Made by a program: the position numbers and the translations under genes
The notes under the pieces: generated by a model
Told to the model about the DNA's origin: nothing
Seen by the model: only the letters and a program-made list of their open reading frames with translations
The model's database searches: none
Part shown: one piece after another, positions 44,760 through 54,027 of the stretch
How the letters are laid out: every line of letters starts with the position of its first letter
Numbering within the stretch: position 1 is the first letter of the stretch
Assembly: GCF_009184425.1 (NCBI RefSeq)
Contig: NZ_WELG01000002.1
Location: forward strand, 1,447,375-1,511,374
Origin: Flagellimonas olearia
GTDB taxonomy: Bacteria; Bacteroidota; Bacteroidia; Flavobacteriales; Flavobacteriaceae
Reading direction: 5' to 3'
DNA length: 64,000 nt

Positions 44760-44921
44760 GTTATCAAGAAAGGTGGAGGGAATGGACCCTGTGAAACCTT
44801 AGCAACCCTCGACTTCGAGAAGGTGCTACATTCTACCCCTGTCCTGAATTGTGCTGAACGTGTTTTGGTATGTTTTGGGAACTCATGGAAGGAAAACCGA
44901 CCATGGTAAGGGAAGGATAAC
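44760..44921 (+). promoter_or_regulatory. SAM-I (S-box) riboswitch upstream of metH, with enlarged P4 arm
   Basis: P1 is GTTATC (44760-44765) with GATAAC (44916-44921). The core AAGAAAGGTGGAGGGA, GACCCTGTGAAACCTTAGC, CAACC, the P3 arm CTCGACTTCGAGA and GGTGCTACATTCTACC match the metY S-box almost base for base. Between the P4 strands (CTACC at 44833-44837 and GGTAAG at 44905-44910) lies an insertion of roughly 60-70 nt, against 7-10 nt in the metY copy. The downstream region before metH has a hairpin AAATACA/TGTATTT (44924-44944) but no clear terminator. Apart from this leader, 44666-44995 holds nothing recognisable. Confidence 0.9.
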
Positions 44922-44995
44922 AAAAATACATTCCTGTTGTATTTCCATATTTTCTTGATACCATTTTATTTCCTGCATAGGGGAAGTTATGTAGT

Positions 44996-46009
44996 ATGGA
45001 AAAGATTGAAGACATTTTACAAAAACGCATTTTAGTGCTGGATGGTGCCATGGGTACCATGTTGCAGCGGTATAAGTTCGAGGAAGAGGATTTTAGGGGG
45101 GAGCGTTTCAAGGATTGGGAATATCCTTTAAAGGGAAACAACGATTTGTTGTCCTTGACCCAACCCCAAGCCATAGCGGATATCCATCGCAAATATTTTG
45201 AAGCGGGTGCCGATATCGTGGAAACCAACACTTTTTCTGGGACCACTATTGCCATGGCCGATTACCACATGGAAGATTTGGTGTATGAACTCAATTATGA
45301 GTCAGCCCGGATTGCCAAGGAAGTGGCCAACGAGTTTACCGCCAAGGAACCCCATAAACCCAGATTTGTGGCTGGGAGTATAGGTCCCACCAATAAAACG
45401 GCCAGCATGTCGCCCGATGTGAATGACCCAGGCTTTAGGGCCATTTCCTTTGATGAATTACGTGAAGCCTACAAACAACAGGTGGAAGCTTTGTTGGATG
45501 GGGGTTCGGATTTGTTGCTGGTTGAGACTATTTTTGATACCCTCAATGCAAAAGCGGCACTTTTTGCCATAGAAGAAGTTAAGGACGAACGCAATATTGA
45601 AGTGCCTATCATGGTCAGTGGGACCATTACGGATGCTTCAGGGCGGACCTTATCCGGACAGACCGCCGAGGCTTTTCTGATTTCGGTGTCCCATATTCCC
45701 ATTTTATCGGTAGGGTTCAACTGTGCCTTGGGGGCCAAACAGTTGGTTCCGCACTTGGAGGTAATTTCGGCCAAGTCGGATTTTGCCACATCGGCCCACC
45801 CCAACGCCGGTTTGCCCAATGCCTTTGGGGAATATGATGAAACCCCGGAGCAAATGGCATCACAGATCAAAGAGTATTTGGAAAAAGGATTGGTGAACAT
45901 TGTAGGTGGGTGCTGTGGTACTACGCCGGAGCACATCAAAGCCATTGTAGAGTTGACCAAACAGTATTCACCCAGAAAATTAAAACCGACCCATGAAGCG
46001 CATGCATAA
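44996..46009 (+). CDS. metH: Methionine synthase, homocysteine-binding N-terminal part (split MetH)
   Basis: A 337-residue homocysteine S-methyltransferase module equal to MetH domain 1. [28 protein letters not shown] is the typical start, and [12 protein letters not shown] and [12 protein letters not shown] supply the three zinc-binding cysteines that activate homocysteine. In E. coli this is fused to the folate, B12 and activation domains; here those are a separate gene 466 bp downstream. It follows the S-box leader, so SAM should repress it. Its 3' end overlaps the lipoprotein gene by 17 bp. Confidence 0.93.
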   Translation: MEKIEDILQKRILVLDGAMGTMLQRYKFEEEDFRGERFKDWEYPLKGNNDLLSLTQPQAIADIHRKYFEAGADIVETNTFSGTTIAMADYHMEDLVYELNYESARIAKEVANEFTAKEPHKPRFVAGSIGPTNKTASMSPDVNDPGFRAISFDELREAYKQQVEALLDGGSDLLLVETIFDTLNAKAALFAIEEVKDERNIEVPIMVSGTITDASGRTLSGQTAEAFLISVSHIPILSVGFNCALGAKQLVPHLEVISAKSDFATSAHPNAGLPNAFGEYDETPEQMASQIKEYLEKGLVNIVGGCCGTTPEHIKAIVELTKQYSPRKLKPTHEAHA

Positions 46010-46463
46010 CATAATGATGATTTTATTGGTGATGATGACCTTGGCTTCCTGTGGAAAAAAGGAAAAGGTCGAAGAAACCATTTCAACCCCAATTGAAGTA
46101 GAAAAAGGTGTCATGGGCACATGGAAACTGGTCTATGGTGAGATAAGGACGGAAGATTCGTTGGAAGTAAAGGATTTGTCCAATACCGAGTTCGTAAAGA
46201 TTTTGAATGAGGACCATTTTGCCTTTTTCAATCAAGTGAAGGATACCGCAGATGGATTTTATGGGGGTGGAGGAACCTACAGCTTGGATGGGGACACCTA
46301 TAAAGAACGATTGGATTATGTGGGTGTGAAGGAAATAAGGGGACACGAGTTCACTTTCAATGTGGAAATCAAGGGAGATACCTTGATTCAATCTGGTATT
46401 GAGGATGTGCCCGAAGCCGGCATCAAGCGGCATATTGTGGAAAAATATATTAGGATCAAGTAA
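45993..46463 (+). CDS. Small lipoprotein between the two metH parts, unknown function
   Basis: A 156-residue protein with a lipoprotein signal ([13 protein letters not shown]) and a KKEKVEE linker. The mature part has a lipocalin-like pattern: [10 protein letters not shown] near the start, then paired beta strands and [10 protein letters not shown] at the end. I assign no function. It overlaps the end of metHN and ends 11 bp before metHC, so it is translated within the methionine operon. A second start at 46002 (MHNIMM) would also give a good signal peptide. Confidence 0.7.
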   Translation: MKRMHNIMMILLVMMTLASCGKKEKVEETISTPIEVEKGVMGTWKLVYGEIRTEDSLEVKDLSNTEFVKILNEDHFAFFNQVKDTADGFYGGGGTYSLDGDTYKERLDYVGVKEIRGHEFTFNVEIKGDTLIQSGIEDVPEAGIKRHIVEKYIRIK

Positions 46464-46474
46464 GGAAGAGATAC

Positions 46475-49171
46475 ATGGCCCAAACAAGAGCTTTAAAACT
46501 ATCAGGTCTGGAACCGTTGGTCGTTACCCCGGAAAGTAATTTCATCAATGTGGGGGAGCGAACCAATGTGGCGGGCTCCAAGAGGTTTCTTAGGCTTATC
46601 AAGGAAGAAAAGTTTGATGAAGCCCTGGAGATTGCCCGTCATCAGGTAGAGGGAGGAGCACAGATTATAGATGTGAACATGGATGATGGATTGATCGATG
46701 GCAAAGCTGCCATGGTCAAGTTCCTGAACCTAATTGTATCCGAACCCGATATTGCCCGAGTGCCTATCATGATCGATAGTTCCAAATGGGAAATTATCGA
46801 GGCAGGGCTCCAAGTGGTGCAAGGGAAATGTGTGGTCAATTCCATCAGCCTGAAAGAAGGGGAAGAGGAGTTTATGCATCATGCCAAACTCATCAAGCGG
46901 TATGGGGCGGCCGTAATTGTCATGGCCTTTGATGAGGTAGGACAAGCAGATACCTACGAACGCCGTATAGAAATCGCCAAACGTTCCTATGACATCTTGG
47001 TCAACCAAGTGAAATTTGCCCCGGAAGATATCATTTTCGACCTCAATATCTTTCCTGTGGCAACGGGAATGGAAGAACATAGACGCAATGCCCTTGACTT
47101 CATCGAAGGCACCAGATGGGTGCGTGAGAACCTGCCTCATTGCAGTGTAAGTGGCGGGGTCAGTAATGTGTCTTTCTCATTTCGTGGGAACAACCCTGTA
47201 CGTGAGGCCATGCACTCCGCTTTCCTGTTCCATGCCATCAAGGCAGGGATGAATATGGGAATCGTAAACCCTGCTATGCTGGAGGTGTATGACGATATTC
47301 CCAAAGACCTTTTGGAACACGTTGAGGATGTTTTGCTCGATAGACGGGACGATGCCACGGAACGCCTTTTGGAATTTGCCGAAACCGTAGTGGGAACGGC
47401 CAAGGAAAGCAAAGTGGACCTGTCATGGCGGGAAGACCCCTTGCAGGATAGGATTACAAGGGCTTTGGTGAAGGGAATAGATCAATACATTGTTGAAGAC
47501 GTAGAGGAAGCCCGTATAAACGCCAAAAGACCTTTGGAGGTGATTGAGGGCAACCTGATGACGGGAATGAATGTGGTTGGGGATTTGTTTGGAAGCGGAA
47601 AAATGTTTTTGCCCCAGGTGGTCAAATCGGCCCGGGTGATGAAAAAAGCAGTGGCCTACCTTACCCCATATATCGAGGCGTCCAAGGATGCCAATGCCAA
47701 GGCGGCCGGAAAAATATTGATGGCCACGGTGAAAGGGGATGTACATGATATTGGAAAGAACATAGTCAGTGTGGTATTGGCCTGCAACAATTATGAGATT
47801 GTGGATATGGGCGTTATGGTGCCGCCAGAAAAAATTATCAATAAGGCGAAAGAGGAACAGGTAGATATTATTGGTTTGAGTGGGTTGATCACCCCGTCAT
47901 TGGATGAGATGGTCTTTTTGGCCAAGGAAATGGAACGCCAAGATTTTGAAGTTCCCCTTCTGATCGGTGGGGCCACTACCAGTAAGGCCCATACCGCGGT
48001 TAAGATTGATCCCGTTTACAGCAATGCGGTGGTGCATGTCAATGATGCTTCGCGGGCGGTGACCGTGGTGGGCGATTTGTTGCAGACCGAAACCTCTGAT
48101 GCCTACAAGAAGTCCATCAAATTGGATTATGAGAGCTTTAGGGACAAGTTTCTGGGGAGATCCAAACAAAAAACCTATTTGAGCTTGGAGGAAGCCCGAA
48201 AGAACAAACTCCAAATCGATTGGGATTCAAAGGATATTGTGGTTCCCAAACAACTTGGTATTGAGGTCTGGGAGGATTTCGACCTGAAAAAATTGAAAGA
48301 GTTTATAGATTGGAGTCCCTTTTTCCGAAGCTGGGGATTACATGGAAAATATCCGGATATCCTAACCGATAAGGTTGTAGGGGAACAGGCCACGGAACTT
48401 TTTAAGGATGCCCAGGTCATGCTCAAGAAGGTGTTTGATGAAAAATGGTTGACGGCAAAGGCTATTTTTGGTTTGTTTCCGGCCAATCAGGTGAACGAGG
48501 ATGATATTGAGCTTCAGACAGGCTCACTGGAGGGTTCAGGCGCAGGTGGGAATGACACAACGGTGTTCAGGACCCTTCGGCAACAGCTCAAAAAGAGGGA
48601 TGGGGTGCCCAATATTGCCCTTGCGGATTTTATCGCTCCCAAGGATAGTGGCCTACAAGATTACATAGGCTGTTTTTGTGTTTCCACCGGTTTTGGGACA
48701 CAAGAACTTGCGGCTGATTTTGAGAAAAAGCACGATGATTACAACTCCATTATGATCAAAGCCATTGCCGACCGTTTGGCAGAGGCCTTTGCGGAGTATC
48801 TGCACAGACAGGTACGAACCAAATTCTGGGGCTACGCTGCAGCAGAATCCCTGTCCAACGATGAGCTTATTGAGGAAAAGTACTTGGGAATCCGTCCAGC
48901 ACCGGGATATCCGGCCTGTCCAGACCATTTGGAGAAGCTTACCATTTGGGAATTATTGGGGGTCAAGGAGAAAATAGGGGTGGAACTTACCGAAAGCTTG
49001 GCCATGTGGCCCGCAGCGAGTGTAAGTGGTTATTATTTTGCACATCCGAAGGCAAAATATTTCGGATTGGGAAAAATAGAGCAAGATCAAGTGGAGGATT
49101 TTGCAAAACGAAAGAATATTGAATTGGAGAAAGCCCAAAAATGGCTGGCTCCCAACATAGTTGAAGCATAA
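46475..49171 (+). CDS. metH: Methionine synthase, folate/cobalamin/activation part (split MetH)
   Basis: An 898-residue protein equal to MetH domains 2-4. The pterin-binding barrel (about 15-290) has [17 protein letters not shown] and [14 protein letters not shown]. The B12 cap and Rossmann domains (about 310-560) carry [20 protein letters not shown], the D-x-H-x-x-G cobalamin motif, and [13 protein letters not shown]. The SAM-dependent reactivation domain (about 590-898) has [15 protein letters not shown]. It transfers methyl from methyl-THF through cobalamin to homocysteine, which must be presented by the separate N-terminal protein. metF follows after 3 bp. Confidence 0.94.
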   Translation: MAQTRALKLSGLEPLVVTPESNFINVGERTNVAGSKRFLRLIKEEKFDEALEIARHQVEGGAQIIDVNMDDGLIDGKAAMVKFLNLIVSEPDIARVPIMIDSSKWEIIEAGLQVVQGKCVVNSISLKEGEEEFMHHAKLIKRYGAAVIVMAFDEVGQADTYERRIEIAKRSYDILVNQVKFAPEDIIFDLNIFPVATGMEEHRRNALDFIEGTRWVRENLPHCSVSGGVSNVSFSFRGNNPVREAMHSAFLFHAIKAGMNMGIVNPAMLEVYDDIPKDLLEHVEDVLLDRRDDATERLLEFAETVVGTAKESKVDLSWREDPLQDRITRALVKGIDQYIVEDVEEARINAKRPLEVIEGNLMTGMNVVGDLFGSGKMFLPQVVKSARVMKKAVAYLTPYIEASKDANAKAAGKILMATVKGDVHDIGKNIVSVVLACNNYEIVDMGVMVPPEKIINKAKEEQVDIIGLSGLITPSLDEMVFLAKEMERQDFEVPLLIGGATTSKAHTAVKIDPVYSNAVVHVNDASRAVTVVGDLLQTETSDAYKKSIKLDYESFRDKFLGRSKQKTYLSLEEARKNKLQIDWDSKDIVVPKQLGIEVWEDFDLKKLKEFIDWSPFFRSWGLHGKYPDILTDKVVGEQATELFKDAQVMLKKVFDEKWLTAKAIFGLFPANQVNEDDIELQTGSLEGSGAGGNDTTVFRTLRQQLKKRDGVPNIALADFIAPKDSGLQDYIGCFCVSTGFGTQELAADFEKKHDDYNSIMIKAIADRLAEAFAEYLHRQVRTKFWGYAAAESLSNDELIEEKYLGIRPAPGYPACPDHLEKLTIWELLGVKEKIGVELTESLAMWPAASVSGYYFAHPKAKYFGLGKIEQDQVEDFAKRKNIELEKAQKWLAPNIVEA

Positions 49172-49174
49172 GGC

Positions 49175-50128
49175 ATGAAAGTAACCGACCATATTAAAAA
49201 GGCAAAAGGGAAAACCCTTTTTAGTTTTGAGATCATCCCTCCGGTAAAAGGGAAGAGCATTCAGGAGCTGTACGATAACATTGATCCCTTGATGGAGTTC
49301 AAGCCCCCATTCATTGATGTGACCACCTCCCGGGAGGAGTACGTATACATTGACCGCGATGGGTTGCTCGATAAAAAACTGACCCGGATGCGTCCCGGTA
49401 CTTTGGGTATCTGTGCATCCATCAAACACAAATATGATGTGGATACCGTTCCCCATGTGCTTTGTGGAGGGTTTACCAAAGAGGAAACCGAATACCTTTT
49501 GGTGGACTGTCATTATTTGGAGATAGAGAATGTAATGGCCCTACGTGGCGACGCAATGAAGGAGGAAAAATACTTTGCCCCAACACGGGGAGGCCATCAA
49601 TATGCGTCAGAGTTGGTAAAGCAGATCCATGACATCAACGGTGGAAACTATTTGCACGAGGTTATAGAAACCGATGACTGTGCCAGTTTCTGTATTGGAG
49701 TGGCCGGGTATCCGGAAAAACACATGGAAGCCCCTTCCTTGCAATCGGATTTGAGACGATTAAAGGAAAAAGTGGACTTGGGTGCAGATTATGTGGTGAC
49801 ACAAATGTTTTTTGACAATCAAAAATTCTTTGCCTTTGTGGAGGCAGCACGGGAGATGGGAATCAATGTGCCCATTATTCCTGGAATTAAGCCCATTGCC
49901 GTCAAAAGGCACTTGCAATTGTTGCCCCAAGTGTTTCGGGTGGACATTCCGCAGGATTTGGTGGATGCCGTGGATGCCTGCAAGACCAACAAAGATGTAC
50001 GCCAAGTGGGTGTGGAATGGTGTATTCAACAATCCAAGGAACTCAAGGAAGCGGGAGTGCCGGTTTTGCACTATTATTCCATGGGGAAATCGGATAATAT
50101 CAAGGCAGTTGCCAAGGAGGTATTTTAA
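49175..50128 (+). CDS. metF: 5,10-methylenetetrahydrofolate reductase
   Basis: A 317-residue FAD enzyme giving the 5-methyl-THF used by MetH. FSFEIIPPVKGKSIQELYDNI at the start, ALRGDA (folate site), VAGYPEKHMEAPS, and LGADYVVTQMFFDNQKFFAFV are the MetF hallmarks, followed by PIIPGIKPI. The 3-bp gap from metHC indicates one operon under the S-box. It is slightly longer than the E. coli enzyme (296). Confidence 0.95.
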   Translation: MKVTDHIKKAKGKTLFSFEIIPPVKGKSIQELYDNIDPLMEFKPPFIDVTTSREEYVYIDRDGLLDKKLTRMRPGTLGICASIKHKYDVDTVPHVLCGGFTKEETEYLLVDCHYLEIENVMALRGDAMKEEKYFAPTRGGHQYASELVKQIHDINGGNYLHEVIETDDCASFCIGVAGYPEKHMEAPSLQSDLRRLKEKVDLGADYVVTQMFFDNQKFFAFVEAAREMGINVPIIPGIKPIAVKRHLQLLPQVFRVDIPQDLVDAVDACKTNKDVRQVGVEWCIQQSKELKEAGVPVLHYYSMGKSDNIKAVAKEVF

Positions 50129-50147
50129 TTTCCTACTTTAGCGGCCC

Positions 50148-51248
50148 ATGAGGCACCTACTTTTTTTGGTTATTGTTTTCTGTGGTTATTTTGGATTTTC
50201 CCAAAAAGGGGAGACTCCCAAGAAGTATGTGCTGGACGCCAGTCAGTTCTACGGTTCCATTTTACTGCACAACCCAGATATTTCGCATTTGATCACGGCC
50301 CATCCCGGAGGGATTATTTTGGGATTCAACCGAAAACGTTTTGGACATGAGGATTGGGAGGCCAGTTTGGGGTATCCTGATACGGGTTTTTCGTTTGTGT
50401 ATCAGGATATGAACAATCCTACCTTGGGCAAGAACTTTGGGTTATATGCCCACTACAACTTCTATTTTTTAAGGAGAAACCTACAATTTAGGATAGGGCA
50501 AGGGGTGGCCTATAACACCAACCCTTATGATAAGGCTGAAAATTTCAGGAACAATGCCTACGGAAGCCATTTGCTGAGTTCTACCATGGTCATGTTCAAT
50601 TATCACAAAGAAAATCTATTGGCCGGTTTGGGGTTCAAGGCAGGGATTTCCCTGATCCATTATTCCAATGCCAATTTTAAGGCGCCCAATACCTCTACCA
50701 ATACCATGGCTTTGAATTTTGGGCTTACCTATGATTTGGATGGCGGAGAAGTTTATGAGTTTCAAGAACCAAGGCCTCAAGAAAAAATTATAGAGCCCAT
50801 CCGATATAATTTTGTACTGCGCGGTGGTGTGAATGAGAGCGATGTGATCAACTCAGGTCAGTATGGATTTTGGATTTTGTCCGCCTATGCCGATAAACGA
50901 TTGGGCAATAAAAGTGCCCTGCAACTGGGAACAGATGTGTTCTTTTCCAACTTTTTGAAGGAGTTGATTCGATTCCAATCCACTTCCTTTCCCGAAATGG
51001 ATGTAGACCCGGATACTGACTTCAAGCGTGTAGGTGTATTTGTAGGTCATGAACTCTTTATCAACAAAATGAGTGTAGTGGCCCAATTGGGCTATTATGT
51101 GTATTATCCGTTTGATTTTGAAGGGCAGGTATACAACCGTGTGGGATTGAAACGGTATTTTGGAGACAAGCTATTTGGTGCCGTGACCTTAAAATCACAT
51201 GGAGCCAAGGCAGAAGCAGTGGAATTTGGAATTGGGATTAGATTATAG
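50148..51248 (+). CDS. Acyloxyacyl hydrolase / lipid A deacylase PagL-like protein
   Basis: A 366-residue secreted protein (signal peptide about 1-19). The first ~200 residues form a beta-barrel-like pattern with [28 protein letters not shown] and the PagL-type active-site motif [18 protein letters not shown] (His171, Ser173). PagL removes the 3-O acyl chain of lipid A in the outer membrane. The remaining ~150 residues repeat a similar strand pattern and are absent from classical PagL (about 170 residues), so it may be two tandem barrel-like halves. Its stop overlaps the next start region by 1-3 bp. Confidence 0.7.
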   Translation: MRHLLFLVIVFCGYFGFSQKGETPKKYVLDASQFYGSILLHNPDISHLITAHPGGIILGFNRKRFGHEDWEASLGYPDTGFSFVYQDMNNPTLGKNFGLYAHYNFYFLRRNLQFRIGQGVAYNTNPYDKAENFRNNAYGSHLLSSTMVMFNYHKENLLAGLGFKAGISLIHYSNANFKAPNTSTNTMALNFGLTYDLDGGEVYEFQEPRPQEKIIEPIRYNFVLRGGVNESDVINSGQYGFWILSAYADKRLGNKSALQLGTDVFFSNFLKELIRFQSTSFPEMDVDPDTDFKRVGVFVGHELFINKMSVVAQLGYYVYYPFDFEGQVYNRVGLKRYFGDKLFGAVTLKSHGAKAEAVEFGIGIRL

Positions 51249-51250
51249 TG

Positions 51251-52057
51251 ATGATGCGAATTGCAAGAAGATATAAAAGAAGTAGGAATGGCACCTCGAG
51301 CGCAGTCGAGAGGTTTTGTCTTGCATTACTTCTACTGTTGTTGCTTTCCTGCAATGGGGACAATGTGCCCGATTGTTTTCAAAACGCAGGGGATACGGTA
51401 AGATTGACCGTGGATGTGCCGGAATTCAATACCATTACGGTTTTTGAGAATCTCAATGTGGTGCTTAAACAGGGAGATGAACAACAGGTTGAAATTGAAA
51501 CCGGGGAATTTCTTCAGAATGATGTATCGGTAGAGGTCAAGGACAATAGATTGATTGTGCGCAATGAGAACAACTGTAATTATGTCCGGGAGTATGGGTT
51601 GACCACTATGTATGTAACATCGCCCAATATTTCAGAAATACGAAGCAGTACAGGACTCCTGATTTCCAGCGATGGAGTTTTACAATATCCAAACCTTTCC
51701 TTGATTACCGAGAGCTTCAATAATCCGGAAACCGAGACTACGGATGGTTCCTTTGATCTGCAATTGAATTCTGAACGGGTCAGTATTGTGGTAAATGGCA
51801 TTGCCTATTTTAAGTTGGCAGGGACTACCACTGATTTTAATGTGACCATTGCCGCCGGGGATTCCAGAATAGAGGCGGAGAACCTTGTGGCCGAAAGGGT
51901 GAGTCTTAACCATAGAGGTTCAAATGATATTTTTGTCAACCCACAGCAACGCATCAGTGGGACAATTAGTGGGACAGGCGATGTGATCAGTCTAAACCGT
52001 CCTCCAGAGATTGAGGTGGAGGAACTCTTCAATGGGCGATTGATCTTCAAAGATTGA
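51251..52057 (+). CDS. Head-GIN (DUF2807) lipoprotein
   Basis: A 268-residue protein. Lipobox LLLLLLLSC is followed by a DUF2807 beta-helix-like domain: [55 protein letters not shown] and [21 protein letters not shown]. Such proteins are surface- or periplasm-exposed and are called putative auto-transporter adhesins; function is unproven. The n-region of the signal peptide (GTSSAVERF) is encoded by a REP-like element at 51294-51313, which is unusual. Start codon choice among GTG 51248, ATG 51251 and ATG 51254 is uncertain. Confidence 0.78.
   Translation: MMRIARRYKRSRNGTSSAVERFCLALLLLLLLSCNGDNVPDCFQNAGDTVRLTVDVPEFNTITVFENLNVVLKQGDEQQVEIETGEFLQNDVSVEVKDNRLIVRNENNCNYVREYGLTTMYVTSPNISEIRSSTGLLISSDGVLQYPNLSLITESFNNPETETTDGSFDLQLNSERVSIVVNGIAYFKLAGTTTDFNVTIAAGDSRIEAENLVAERVSLNHRGSNDIFVNPQQRISGTISGTGDVISLNRPPEIEVEELFNGRLIFKD
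51294..51313. repeat. REP-like element inside the DUF2807 signal-peptide coding region
   Basis: CCTCGAGCGCAGTCGAGAGG, an imperfect palindrome. Its reverse complement contains CTCGACTGCGCTCG, identical to the element at 10293. It keeps the reading frame open and encodes part of the signal peptide n-region. Confidence 0.65.
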
Positions 52058-52137
52058 TGTTTGGCTTCAAGCTTATGGGAAAACCCATGGATGCCACCTA
52101 ATTTCTCATTACTTTCGAAAGTATCAAACCTAGACCT

Positions 52138-53211
52138 TTGAAGTCTGTGTTCACGTATTTAAAAAAACTATTCTATTCAGGCCCCAAGGTCAAATCCCTT
52201 GATGGGCTTCAAGGCCTGGAAAGGGCCGATGCACTCTTTCACAACTTGGCCGTGGAAGGTCAAATCCCCGGTATGGCGGTTACCATTCTAAAAAACGGCA
52301 GTCCGATACTCCAAAGGGGATATGGTCATGCCAGTGTGGAAGGGAAAACCCCGGTGGACCCCAAGGACACTTTGTTTCGGATTGCCAGTATTTCCAAGTG
52401 CATTACCGGATTGGCTTTGGGCAAGATGATGGAAGAGGGAATTCTGAATTTGGAGGATTCGTTTTATACCCATGTGCCTTATTTTCCAAGGAAAAAGTAC
52501 GACTTCACCTTGCGTCAACTGGCAAGTCATACCGCAGGTATTCGAGGCTATCGCGGAAAGGAATATGCTTTGAACCAGCCTTTTGGCATTAAGGATAGCA
52601 TTAGTGTATTTCAAGATGATCCCTTGGTCTTTGAGCCGGGAAAGGGGTATCTGTACAATAGTTTTGATTTTGTATTACTCTCTTTGGCCATGCAAGAGGC
52701 TTGTGGTATGCCCTTTGAGGACTATGTGGAACAAAAGGTACTGCATCCGCTGGGGATGCTGCATACATTCCCTCCAAAAACTGGAGATACTGATACTTCG
52801 GCCCAATGGTATACCAAGACTTCATTGTGTTTTAAAAAGGCAGTTGAGGTAGATAATTTCTACAAGTTGGCTGGAGGAGGTTATTTATCTACCAGCGAGG
52901 ATGTAGCTCGATTGGGACAAGCCATTCTAGATCAAAAACTGCTCCAAAAAGAAACCTATGACGCACTCTTGACCGCACAAGAATTCAATGGAAGATCCAC
53001 CTACTATGGTTTGGGCTTCCAAGTGAGCCAAGATGCCCAAGGTAGACCCTTTGTGGGCCATGTGGGAAGCAGCGTCGGGGCATATACCAACTTTTACGTA
53101 TATCCTAAAGAGAAAGTGGTAGTTTCATTGTTGATCAATTGTACCGATCCCAAGGTACAGCAGACTTTGGACGCGGCCATTACCGCCATATTGGATTTGC
53201 GAAGCTTATGA
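52138..53211 (+). CDS. Serine hydrolase, beta-lactamase/DD-peptidase family
   Basis: A 357-residue penicillin-recognising-fold protein. SxxK is FRIASISKCI (Ser84-Lys87), YxN is GYLYNSFDFVLLSL, and GHVGSSVGAY is the third motif. No ATG is available near the domain start, so a TTG at 52138 is used; an in-frame stop lies just upstream. It has no signal peptide, unlike the paralogue at 22875, so it may be cytoplasmic or use an unrecognised export route. The substrate (ester, peptide or amide) is unknown. Confidence 0.78.
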   Translation: MKSVFTYLKKLFYSGPKVKSLDGLQGLERADALFHNLAVEGQIPGMAVTILKNGSPILQRGYGHASVEGKTPVDPKDTLFRIASISKCITGLALGKMMEEGILNLEDSFYTHVPYFPRKKYDFTLRQLASHTAGIRGYRGKEYALNQPFGIKDSISVFQDDPLVFEPGKGYLYNSFDFVLLSLAMQEACGMPFEDYVEQKVLHPLGMLHTFPPKTGDTDTSAQWYTKTSLCFKKAVEVDNFYKLAGGGYLSTSEDVARLGQAILDQKLLQKETYDALLTAQEFNGRSTYYGLGFQVSQDAQGRPFVGHVGSSVGAYTNFYVYPKEKVVVSLLINCTDPKVQQTLDAAITAILDLRSL

Positions 53212-53233
53212 TTTTTGCTGAAATTTATTCCAA

Positions 53234-53968
53234 ATGAGAAGGGTCTTCAAATTTACATTCCTACTTGCCGGAGCTTTTTTGCTTTTGGCCATTTCATCCA
53301 CCTATGCCAAGGAGGCAAAATTTTCCATGGAGCAGCTTAGGATGGAAAAGGATAGCCTTTCGGATGGGTTAAGTGCCCAAGAATGGAAAAAGTTCAAGTA
53401 TTTTGAGGACCAGTTGGAGGCTTCTACCTTATCAGCCAAGGAAAAAGAAAACCAATTGGCAGGATATGCCCGGGATTCCCTAAATATTTTAAAAGTAAAA
53501 CTGGTCGCCATCAAGGTTCTGGATCAAAAGAATCTTTTGGATAGGGATATTGCAGAAAACCTAACATATTATACCTCATTGCTTGCAGATTTTAGGGAAA
53601 GCGATATTGCATCAATGGAATACCGCTTCCTTGAAGAGAAATTGGCCTACCTTAATCAGAATGCCCTTGGACGGGAACTATACTGGAGCAGGGGATTGAA
53701 TGTGGGCCTTGCTTTACTGGTTCTTTTTCTAGGCTTGGCCCTGTGGTTCCAGTATTCGAAGCGGAAAAAAGGGGCCACTCCCCAATTGAGCAAGCAGGAG
53801 ACTTTGGTACATGGCCTCATTGTGCAGGGCAAGAGCAACAAAGAAATTGCCAACGAACTGTTCATCAGCTTGAGTACCGTTAAAAGTCATATTACCAGTA
53901 TTTATGGCAAGCTCAATGTGGCCGGAAGACAAGAACTTCTAAAAAATAGTACGGGTACTAGCACCTAA
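53234..53968 (+). CDS. Membrane-anchored LuxR-type HTH regulator
   Basis: A 244-residue protein with an unusual arrangement: signal peptide (about 1-25), a periplasmic helical domain (about 26-150), one membrane segment (LNVGLALLVLFLGLALWFQY, about 155-175), and a cytoplasmic LuxR/GerE HTH (180-244; LSKQETLVHGLIVQGKSNKE, ANELFISLSTVKSHITSIYGKL). This could transmit an envelope signal straight to DNA without a kinase. It lies 44 bp before a beta-barrel gene, its likely neighbour in a functional sense. Confidence 0.82.
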   Translation: MRRVFKFTFLLAGAFLLLAISSTYAKEAKFSMEQLRMEKDSLSDGLSAQEWKKFKYFEDQLEASTLSAKEKENQLAGYARDSLNILKVKLVAIKVLDQKNLLDRDIAENLTYYTSLLADFRESDIASMEYRFLEEKLAYLNQNALGRELYWSRGLNVGLALLVLFLGLALWFQYSKRKKGATPQLSKQETLVHGLIVQGKSNKEIANELFISLSTVKSHITSIYGKLNVAGRQELLKNSTGTST

Positions 53969-54027
53969 TCCATACCCTATTTTCTTTACATCAAATCTTT
54001 TGCAAGCTTTTTTTGTCGCAAAAACAA

